Shown: positions 54,241 through 62,191 of the stretch, piece after piece
How the letters are laid out: every line of letters begins with the position of its first letter
Position numbering within the stretch: the stretch's first letter is position 1
DNA from: Undaria pinnatifida
Lineage: Eukaryota > Sar > Phaeophyceae > Laminariales > Alariaceae
Assembly: GCA_012845835.1 (NCBI GenBank)
Contig: JABAKD010000013.1
Coordinates: 1,448,501 to 1,512,500 of the forward strand
Direction of reading: 5' to 3'
Length of the DNA: 64,000 bases
The notes under the pieces: model-generated
Seen by the model: the letters and a program-made list of their open reading frames with translations, nothing else
Databases searched by the model: none
Told to the model about the DNA's origin: nothing
Translations under genes and position numbers: made by a program

Positions 54241-54242
54241 TA

Positions 54243-54596
54243 GTATGAGCCTTGTAAATATATATAAAATCATTCCTTGGTGTCATGTATTTGGTCAGGA
54301 GTTTTTCGTCTCGGCCGAAGCATGCGATTCGCGGAACTGGAATTCTCGGTCGAATATAGCTTGGTTCGAGCGCCGCCTTCGGGGGGCGGCTCCAACGCCC
54401 CTCGCCCTGTCGTGTCCGTTCCGCACATCGACGTGAACGCTGACGGGTGCCGAGCGAGACGAGCGAGAAGTTGCAAAAATATCGCATGTCGAGGAGGAAT
54501 TTTGGAAAAACTGTTGAATCTTAATGGCTGCAACGCCTGTATGATTTACAAACTTGGCATCATTTCCAAACGGTACGTGATAATGTTTTCCAGCAC
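54243..54596. other. No recognised gene
   Basis: About 54540-54587 contains ATGATTTACAAA.TTGGCATC and CAAACGGTAC, which recurs at 54985-55031 on the other side of SINE copy B. A 136-codon plus frame has no family features. Confidence 0.35.
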
Positions 54597-54882
54597 ACTT
54601 TCACTTTCCAGCTTCTGGACAAGCCGTGGTCACAGGTGTCATCCCTTCTCCTCCCCGGTTCTTGCCTTCAATTTTTATCGCGCATAGGGTTCAGCAATCC
54701 CACTGCTCGTCGATTGTTCATCGAATGTTGCTAACTCACGCTCTCGCGCTTTCCGCAAGTCAATTTGTCCACAAGAAAAAGTCCCAACGAATTTATACGA
54801 GTATGCACTCGGCGGGGCTCGAACTCACGAAACTGACCTATACCAGGCTCGAGGATAACCTGATACGCCACCGGGGCGACCG
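54597..54882 (-). mobile_element. tRNA-derived SINE, copy B
   Basis: Inverted relative to copy A (11329-11634). The head lies at 54882-54800 (CGGTCGCCCCGGTGGCGTAT, GAGTTCGAGCCCCGCCGAG on the minus strand), the body and tail at lower coordinates. Head and body are well conserved with copy A. Confidence 0.85.
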
Positions 54883-55339
54883 ATATACTATGGCTTAATG
54901 TTTGGAATATTGCGGTGGCATGTGCAACTTACTATTGTTTAGTCACAGATTGTGCGCCAGGTGTGTTTGATTGCACGCGCCTGGATGATTTACAAAATTG
55001 GCATCATTTACAAACGGTACTTACTTGATAATAATACAGTTCAAAATTCCCCACCTAGAGTAAAAATACTAACAACAGCAATAATCCGTATACAACGGCA
55101 GCTTGCGCTGCCGGGGTTGTAACGAAGACCACTGATGTGATAGGGACAGCATACACATACGCTATACCGACAATGGGACCCGAAGGGTGCGCCAGCTAGC
55201 GTTGGGCTGCGAAAGCAACTGAGTTAAATCGACACACGACGCGTATGAAAATACGTGGAAGTGTGGTGAGCCCGTAAAGCTTTTTTTTTCCCCATCCGCC
55301 GGAGGATGAGAAAAAAAAAAAAAATCAACGATATAGACT
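54883..55339. other. No recognised gene
   Basis: A-rich run at 55308-55324. CCCATCCGCCGGAGGATG near 55291 matches CATTCTCCGGCGGATGGGG near 58501 in inverted sense, another small dispersed repeat. Confidence 0.35.
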
Positions 55340-55560
55340 AGTATATTACAAGTACAAACAACGCAGCTTGCAAAGTTAAAGATGAATATTGACCTGAAAT
55401 TCGTCGAACTCACGGCTGACGTCCTTGAATTTTTTGTATAAAATAGAAGCGGACATTACAAGTACCAACAACGCAGCTTGCAAAGGTGAGTACGTATTGA
55501 TCCGTAATTCGTCGAACTCACGGCAGACGTCCTTAATATTTTTTTATATAAAATAGGAGC
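55340..55560 (+). repeat. Tandem pair of a dispersed 100-bp repeat core
   Basis: ACATTACAAGTACCAACAACGC-like words at about 55347 and 55453 each lead into AGCTTGCAAAG.TGA, AATTCGTCGAACTCACGGC and GACGTCCTT.A. The same core with changes appears at 8536, 9530, 39440 and inverted at 27716, 42545 and 50108. Confidence 0.7.
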
Positions 55561-55890
55561 GGACATCCTCGAGACGAGGAGAGCGGACCTTGGCCTCTGA
55601 AATCGTCGATTTCATGCACGACTCTTGCCCAATTTTTCACATCTCTGTGGGGCACCATGCTTCTTTACTCGTATGGTGTATGCGAAGATCAGATTATGGT
55701 CTGGTTTGGTCATTTGCTATTCTCCCGGCCCCAAAAAATAATCAACATCCCAAAATAAAGTCCCCAAACGCCCTAAAATCTTCCGAAAACGCCCTCAAGA
55801 CCAGATTATTTTCGGATTGGGTTTGAGGCTTTCGGGTCTCGAAAAGAAGAAAATATCGTTGGCCAAGAGCACCCGGTTACCCTAGGCGAA

Positions 55891-56428
55891 TCAAATCACT
55901 GCATATGTGGGGTGAAATTGGCAAGAAATCACCATCGCGATCGCTGCGTACGCTGCGCTGTTCAACTGCCTAGACGGCAGCATACCCATCCCCTGCACTC
56001 TGGGTACAGCTGCGCCCTGAAAAATCGGAGGCGCAGCAGCACCAGCCCTCACAGAGGGTACGAGCTCCCGTTGGAATACAGGCCCCCGTTCCATTTGAAG
56101 CGCCGCGTGGGCGCGCCCGACTGAGTTCGGGTGTACGTTGCGAAGGACGGGCGCAGGTTGTCTTGGCGCCGCCAAGGTTCCAGGCGAGTTGCCAGATATG
56201 CCTGGGAGCCCAGGGATGATGTCTGGTGTGCAAGACAGAGCATCTCCACTCGGGCGTTCTGCCGCGGCTGTCGTAAGGAGGCGTTCGCTGGAGTGACTAG
56301 GAGTCGCGTTGTTGGTGTCTGATTGCGTTTCTCCTGCAAGTTCTCCGCCATGATTGCGGTGCTTCTTAGAACGGGGTGCTGGCCGATGCGTTGGGCTGCT
56401 GGTGGGTCTGATGTTGTTGGACGCATTC
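55891..56428 (-). CDS. Probable host-gene exon, Pro/Ala/Ser-rich protein
   Basis: One minus-strand frame is open for about 179 codons from 56428 to its stop at 55888, without an ATG near its start but with good coding texture: RPTSSPTHRPAPRSKKHRNH, SDTNNATPSHSSERLLTTAA, DIIPGLPGISGNSPGTLAAP, LRNVHPNSVGRAHAALQMER, FQGAAVPRVQGMGMLPSRQL. An AG at its upstream edge (ACATAG) could be a 3' splice site, so it may be an internal or last exon. A competing frame with an ATG at 56349 (MAENLQEKRNQTP) is shorter. No domain recognised. Confidence 0.4.
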
Positions 56429-56807
56429 TATGTTGTCATTGGCTAAGAGGTTTTGGGGAAAATTCGTAGAATTGTTTGTCTTCATAAAAACGAAAATCGT
56501 GTTGTGGGTCTTCGCAAGCGTTTTCATATCGGATTTGGTTATCACATACATGCTCAATAGCCTGGTTCGCAAGACCAAACCATAATGTAATTTGATCTAC
56601 GCAAAAGCCCTACGAGTAATTAGTATTATTAATACCTGGTAATAGTATTTTTTGTGTGGAGTGGACCTAAGGAGAGTGACGACTGTATCCCACTGATCTC
56701 ATCACCCCTTCCTACCCCTACAGATCCGAACCCGGCATACTGCTCACCTTCAGCAGAGAGGGCTGAGGGCAAAGCATACTTCATATCTCCGTCGGTCAAA
56801 TATTATT
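56429..56807. promoter_or_regulatory. Interval between two divergent gene-like exons
   Basis: 380 bp without repeats found elsewhere in the window. If both neighbours are genes it would hold a shared upstream region. A pyrimidine run ending CCTACCCCTACAG at 56707-56721 could instead be a 3' splice site for an upstream non-coding exon of the plus-strand gene. No TATA element stands out. Confidence 0.25.
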
Positions 56808-56973
56808 ATGGTGTGCTCTCGGCGAGAAGCTAGCATGGATAAGTTACCGGTTCGGAGCGTGGTGATCCTGTGCCTGTGTATGACCCTGAACAGCTATACT
56901 CTGGTCAACCTGTTTCCCTACGTGGGGTTGATGGTGAAGGGGCTGTTAGGGTTGGAAACAATCAACGAAGTGG
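56808..56973 (+). CDS. Probable first coding exon of a major-facilitator transporter
   Basis: ATG 56808 or, more likely by similarity, ATG 56835 opens MDKLPVRSVVILCLCMTLNS then YTLVNLFPYVGLMVKGLLGL and ETINEVG. LP-R-x-x-x-x-L-C-L followed by a hydrophobic segment and L-F-P-Y-V-x-x-M-V is the first transmembrane helix of the ZIFL/MFS exporter type. At 56974 GTGAGT gives an excellent 5' splice site, placed where the family continues with a Gly. The next exon is not visible in the following 7 kb, which is all TE, so the gene is either truncated or has a very long intron. Confidence 0.55.
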
Positions 56974-57537
56974 GTGAGTGGGCTGTTTCTCCAGGTCTAT
57001 ATAATTGTACAGAGGTTCCTCTGCAATAATGTGGCTGCTTCAGAGCGTGCTATGTTAGCGTTTGGGTTGTTTGCGTTGTATTTATTGTTGCAATACAGTT
57101 AGTCTACATGTGGTCTCTTGCTACACCCTTTAGTGCGGGTCTCCAGTTCAGTGCGGTGGAATCCTTGCTTATCACGACCTCTTTCTACAGAGTACTATTA
57201 TATAGAGTACTGGGGTAACCTGCGATAGTTTGGGATACCACTTTATTGCGGCTGTCGTAATCTGGCAAGGCACCGCACGAGGGAACACGACTTACAAATT
57301 TGCAAAGGGCACATATCAACGTACCAGGCTATACTCTATACGTACTTGGTGCACTCGTTCGCGTACGAAACTTATGAGTAGTACTCGGGATCTCCGTTTC
57401 TTCTTTCGCGCTTGGCACGGGGCCTCGGGTTCTTGACGACCCTTACCGCCATTCTTAGTGCTCCGAACAGGAGCAACGCTGCCGCGCTCGTGACTCAAAA
57501 GCATAGAGTTTAAGGGTTACAATTTTGTTTCAGTACA
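56974..57537. other. Putative intron sequence, no gene
   Basis: Begins with the GTGAGT donor. No second MFS exon recognised. GAGTACT-rich words at 57190-57215 are short palindromes. Confidence 0.35.
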
Positions 57538-57844
57538 TTTTTTTTTCTTTTTCTCGTACTTCTACTTCTCAGCTTCTGGACAAGCCGTGGTCACAGGTGT
57601 CGTCCCTTCTTCCCCCCGGTTCTTGCCTTCATTTTCTTTTGCGCATACGGTTCAGCAATCCCACTGGTCGCCGAAATTTCATTGAGCGTTGCTAACTCAC
57701 GATTTCGCGCTTTCCGCAAGTCAGTTTGTGCTCAAGAAAAAGTCCCAACGAATTCATACGAGTAGTATGCCCTCGGCGGGGCTCGAACTCACGGAACTGA
57801 CCTATACCAGGCTCGATCTCTGATACGACACCGAGGCGATCGGC
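57538..57844 (-). mobile_element. tRNA-derived SINE, copy C
   Basis: Inverted copy like copy B, with head at 57844-57765 (CGATCGCCTCGGTGTCGTAT, GTGAGTTCGAGCCCCGCCG) and a tail rich in A on the minus strand (57538-57556). It is more diverged in the A box than copies A and B. Confidence 0.85.
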
Positions 57845-57879
57845 ACATAAAGAGTGTCTGATAGGGAGTATTTACAATT

Positions 57880-58455
57880 GTAGTGCGTTGCTGTTGTTGT
57901 TGTTGTTCTCACATTAACTCGCGTAATCAAGTCCGTGGTCACAGGACAGGCTCCAGTCACTCTGGAGCTGAGGAATACCCTAGGGGAAAACACCAACAAA
58001 CCAAGGTGGTACACGCACATATCACAGCTGACGCAATTCATGCCTCTACCAGAAACATATGCAAAGTGAAATCGGGAGTCAGTCTACGATGTGCCAGGTC
58101 CATACCGGGGCATACGTGTCATTACTCGCGCCTGAAAAAACCGACTATATTATACCGCTTGCCACCTACAAGAAAGACTATCACGTTTAGACTTTTACCC
58201 GTAGTATCTATCACTAGTCTACGCATACGCACGACAGACGCAAGTCAATTGGAAAAAATAAACAAAGAACAAATAAGAAGGGAAAGGAAAGGAAAAAAAA
58301 GAAAAGTATGCAAAAAGAAAACGATAAAGGAAGGGAAAGAAAAGAAAAGACAAGAAAAGCAAGGAAATGCAAGACAACAAGAAGAAAAGGCAGGAAGCAA
58401 GGAAAGGAAAAGAGAAGACAAATGTCATACTATAATTGCAGACCCTAGGAACTGA
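57880..58455 (-). mobile_element. LINE 3'-end copy with (AAC)n tail, inverted
   Basis: Reverse complement of about 60487-61040. On the minus strand it runs from AGTTCCTAGGGTCTGC to GAGTTAATGTGAGAACAACA, so the GTT run at 57889-57906 is its microsatellite-type tail. The Lys-rich plus-strand frame here (runs of AAAG) is a low-complexity artefact. Confidence 0.75.
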
Positions 58456-58593
58456 CTAATAAAGACGGCTTTTTTTTTGTTTTTTTTTCCTTTTTTTTTT
58501 CATTCTCCGGCGGATGGGGAAAAATAAAGCTCTCGTAGCTCACCACACTTCCACGTATTTTCATACGCGTCGTGTAGACGCATTGGGCTCATG

Positions 58594-58736
58594 TTGTTGT
58601 TGTTGTTCTCACATTAACTCGCATAATCAAGTCGGTGGTCACAGGACAGGCTCCAGTCACTCTGGAGCTGAGGAACATAGAGGGTATCAAGTGCATCAAC
58701 AATGGCACTGGGGAGAGAACGCAACTTGGCGTCAGC
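58594..58736 (-). mobile_element. LINE 3'-end copy with internal deletion
   Basis: 58680-58736 matches in complement the 3' untranslated part just after the LINE ORF (60412-60468: TTGCGTTCTCTCCCAGGTGC, GATACCCTCTGTTAG). It is joined directly to the last 90 bp and the GTT/AAC tail. The two parts are about 490 bp apart in the fuller copy. This ties the (AAC)n-tailed sequence to the LINE. Confidence 0.7.
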
Positions 58737-59644
58737 GGACCGCCGCGTGAGGGAGTCGCCAGAGCGTTTATGGGCAGCGGGACCGCCGAGCGAGGGGACC
58801 GCCAAAGGCTTTAAGGCAGCGGGACAACCGATTTGAGTTATACTAGAACGTACAAATTTCCTAATTTTCTGTATTGTATACCGGTATAAGTTTGGTACGC
58901 GTTCGGAAGACGAGGTATTCGGACCGAGTTTATACTAAAACGTACAGATTTTCCCCATTATTAAATATTCCTTTTTTCCTGTACCGCCGTATATATATAA
59001 ATTCAATACGCGTTGGGATAACGAGGTACAGTATCTGGACCGAGTTGATATAAAAACGCACAAATTTTCTTTATTTAATATACCTTTACAATAGGTATCC
59101 GGACCGAGTTCATACCAAAACGTACGGATTTTCCCTATTTATTTTTGGGGAAAATTTCCTTATTAATTTTTGGGGAAAATCTGTACGTTTTAGTATAAAT
59201 TTAATGGGGAAAATCTGTACGTTCAAGCAGACTTGGTTCAATCGGGAAAATCTGTACGTTTTAGTATCAACTCGGTCCGGATACTGTACCTCGTTTTCCG
59301 AACGCGTATTAAACTTGAACTATAGGGAAAATCTTTACGTTTTAGTATAAACTCGGTCCGGATACCCTGTTTCCGAACGCGTATTTAACTTATATACGGT
59401 ATAGAAAGTTAGGAAATCTGTACATGGTACGTTTTAGTATATGGTCAAATCGGTTGTTCCGCTGCCTTGAAGCATGCCTTGAAGCATTTGGCGGTCCCCT
59501 CACTCGGCGATCCCGCTACCCAAAACCTTTTAGCGGTCCCCTCTCTCGGTGGTCCCGCTGCTCATAACGCGTTGGCGGTCTCCTTGCTCGGCGGTCCCGC
59601 TGCCGCTGCTCAAGATCTCTTTGGCGGCCCTCACGCGGCGGTCC
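58737..59644. mobile_element. Foldback-type element with long inverted arms
   Basis: The ends GGACCGCCGCGTGAGGG (58737-58753) and its complement (59628-59644) match perfectly. Inside, both arms carry GCAGCGGGACCGCCGAGC-like words and then several copies of a 65-115-bp module with AACTCGGTCCGGATAC, ACCTCGTT, CGAACGCGTATT and AAAATCTGTACGTTTTAGTAT, mirrored around about 59170. No coding capacity. I could not find a clean target duplication. Confidence 0.75.
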
Positions 59645-60393
59645 TCTAACGCTCACGGTTGAAGGTGCGGTTGCTGAAAGCTGAGGTGGTCGAGACACTT
59701 CTTTACGGATGCATGACGTGGAGCCCGAAGAAGCCTGACTATGACAGGCTACGACAGGTTCACCACTGCATGCTCCCCCGATGCCTCGGATGGCGGAAAC
59801 GGAAGCGCGACGACCACACCCTGTCGTACGCCGACGCGCTTGCCCAGACAGATTCCAAAAGCGTTGAGGCGATATTGCGCAAACGGAGGATTTTGTTTGC
59901 GGGATTCGTGGCACGCATGGGGGAGGAGCGTCTGCCGCAGAGGGTGATGTTTGGGGAGTTTGTTGGGGGTAAGGGCTACTCAGGGGGGCAAGAAAAAGAC
60001 TGGATGGATCATTTTAAGGAGGATATGTCGGTCTTTAGAATGAAATTCGAAGGATGGCGAAAGGCTGCTCGGAAGGCTGGCAGATGGTTTAGAAGAGTAG
60101 AGGAGGGAGCCGAGTTATTCATGCGGAATTGACATGAGACGGAGAGACGCAAAGCTGCAGAGCGACGCGCAAAGGCTGCGGCAGCGCCATCCACCGTTGG
60201 CATCTCTAAGCGGCCGGGGGGAGGGGGAAGGGGGCGGGGCGGGGAGGGGACTGGGGGAGGGGGGGAGGGGAAAAGGGAGGAAGGGGGGAGGGGGGGAGGG
60301 GGGAGACTCATGCCCAATAGACTGAAGTCTGGGTTTGGCCATCATCGTATTGAAAGTTGTGGGCCTTCTAATGGCCGTCACAAGAAAGCATAA
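59645..60393 (+). pseudogene. 5'-truncated LINE: C-terminal part of the RT ORF
   Basis: Begins at [20 protein letters not shown] and continues to [36 protein letters not shown] and [14 protein letters not shown], collinear with 63390-63870. TGA at 60130 stands where the sister copy has TGG (63868). Past it the frame continues through a G-rich coding stretch ([16 protein letters not shown]) to TAA 60391. The region after the RT domain ([11 protein letters not shown]) lies where such LINE proteins often have a DNA-contacting tail. Truncation at the 5' end is typical of target-primed reverse transcription. Confidence 0.88.
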
Positions 60394-61042
60394 GACCGCC
60401 CTGACTTCTTCGCCATGTTGCGTTCTCTCCCAGGTGCTTGATGATGGACGTGATACCCTCTGTTAGCCCAATGCCATCCTTAGCCAGTTCCTAGGGTCTG
60501 CTAGTATGACATTTTTTTTTTTCTCTTTTTTTCTCCCCTTCTTTTTTCCTCGCTTTCTTGTCTTTTCTTGCTTTTCTTGTCTTTTTCTTCTCTTTGCTTG
60601 CCCTATACGTTTTGTTTCGTTTGTTTCGTTTTTCTTCTCTTCTCTTTCCTTTCCTTTATCTTCTTTTCTTTTCCTTGTTTCTTTTTCTCCAATTGACTTA
60701 CGCCTGTCGTGCGTATGCGTAGTGATAAATACTACGTGTAATGTATACGTGGTAATCTTCCTTGGGTGGCTATCGGAATATTTGGTTTCTCCAGGCGTGA
60801 GTAGTGAGACGTATGCACCGGCCTGGACCTGGCACATCGTAGACTGACTCCTGATTTCACTTTTATATGTTTCTGGTGGAGGCATGAATGGCGTCAGCTG
60901 TGATATATGCGTGTATCACCTCGGGTTGTTTGTGTTTTTTCCCTGGGGTATTCCTCAGCTCCAGAGTGACTGGAGCCTGTCCTGTGACCACGGACTTGAT
61001 TATGCGAGTTAATGTGAGAACAACAACAACAACAACAACAAC
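60394..61042 (+). mobile_element. 3' untranslated region and (AAC)n tail of the LINE copy
   Basis: Follows the ORF stop. Contains a T/C-rich run (60510-60690) and GGACTTGATTATGCGAGTTA, ending in eight AAC units at about 61020-61043. The inverted copies at 57880-58455 and 58594-58736 share its parts. Confidence 0.7.
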
Positions 61043-61270
61043 AATGAGACGTATGCACCGGTATAGACCTGGCACATCGTAGACTGACTCCCGATTTCAT
61101 TTTTATATGTTTCTGGTGGAGGCATGAATTGCGTCAGCTGTGATATATGCGTTGGGCTGTTTGTGTTTTGCCCTTGGGTATTCCTCAGCTCCAGAGTGAC
61201 TGGAGCCTGTTCTGTGACCACGGACTTGATTATGCGAGTTAATGTGAAAACAACAACAACAACAACCACA
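61043..61270 (+). mobile_element. Further truncated copy of the same LINE 3' end
   Basis: Starts at the point matching 60802 (GAGACGTATGCACCGG) and ends again in AAC units (61250-61270). It stands in tandem directly after the tail of the previous copy. Confidence 0.8.
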
Positions 61271-61951
61271 ACGCACTAGACTATATCAGCAGCAGTGCTT
61301 TTTCTTCACAGCTGCACCACAACTATTTTCACTACTTTTATTAGGGTACGGATACAGTACCAGGTATGTTCCTGGGATTCGTTTCGCCGCCTATAAATAT
61401 CAACGTGCCGATACAAGGTAACAGCGTTCGATCTTTTATGCGAAGGTATTATATGGGGCTGTGGTTGTTCGATTTCGAAAACCCGAAACACACGCAATAG
61501 GGCCGCAGCGCCACAACACACTATCGGCCATGGCGACCGAGGTGCGCGAGAGACAAGCGGCAGCTGCTCGGCCAAAGGCCGAGGGGACTGCCGCATCTTT
61601 GCGGATTTCTGCTGATATGTACTAGGTGTAGGTGTGTGTGCGCGCCGGAGCAAAGTACCCGAGACAACATCCAGAGAAGAAATATCTGATCCCGATCTCC
61701 GCCCGAGGGGTCGGGGCGGAAATACCCCTTCTCGGTGGATTTTCCCATTGTGAAAAAATTACAGTAGCGGCTGCGGTTTAAGAGAAAATGTTTAAGAGCA
61801 AGTACGGGTTTAAGAGAGGTGAATTGGCTGGCACGACCAAAATCGATTTTAGAGAGAACTGGTCTTCTGTCTAGGATTCCTCTCAAATCGAGCGGCTGGA
61901 AATCACACCACATAGCCATCACACGCATCACTCACAGCAGCTGCAGACACC
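61271..61951. other. No recognised gene
   Basis: GTTTAAGAGA-type words recur three times (61777-61820), plus ATTTTAGAGAG. A minus-strand frame (61653-61306) has no family features. Confidence 0.3.
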
Positions 61952-62191
61952 ATGCCCTGCGCAGCGGGCAGTCGCTGCACAGCTGTCCCCGACCACACGC
62001 CAGGCCCACCGAAGTTCACAAATCACCAATGCAAAGGCGTCTGCGGGCAGTACCTCCATGGCACTTGTGATGTGGTGGACCCGCTCGGGACCAGCGAGAT
62101 GCACCGCATTTGCCACTCCTGTGCGACCTCCCGCGAGAGTGAGATAAGATTTAAGAGAATGTTATCTTATACCGTAGCCAACACAGTATAA
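61952..62191 (+). CDS. Small Cys/His-rich zinc-finger-like ORF
   Basis: 79 codons, [18 protein letters not shown] then [20 protein letters not shown] and [14 protein letters not shown]. The Cys/His spacing (C..C, H-x-C, C..H-x-x-C, C-x-x-C) suggests a two-zinc treble-clef or PHD-like fold, common at the N-terminus of TE proteins. It ends where the LINE RT frame begins in another phase, so it may be part of the pre-insertion locus. Family not identified. Confidence 0.4.
   Translation: MPCAAGSRCTAVPDHTPGPPKFTNHQCKGVCGQYLHGTCDVVDPLGTSEMHRICHSCATSRESEIRFKRMLSYTVANTV

Noticed and set aside
54277-54687. 136-codon plus-strand ORF
   Set aside because: No family features, extends into SINE copy B and includes its antisense tail.
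57883-58455. 190-codon Lys-rich plus-strand ORF
   Set aside because: Lies on the reverse of a LINE 3' end; the Lys run comes from an AAAG-rich tract.
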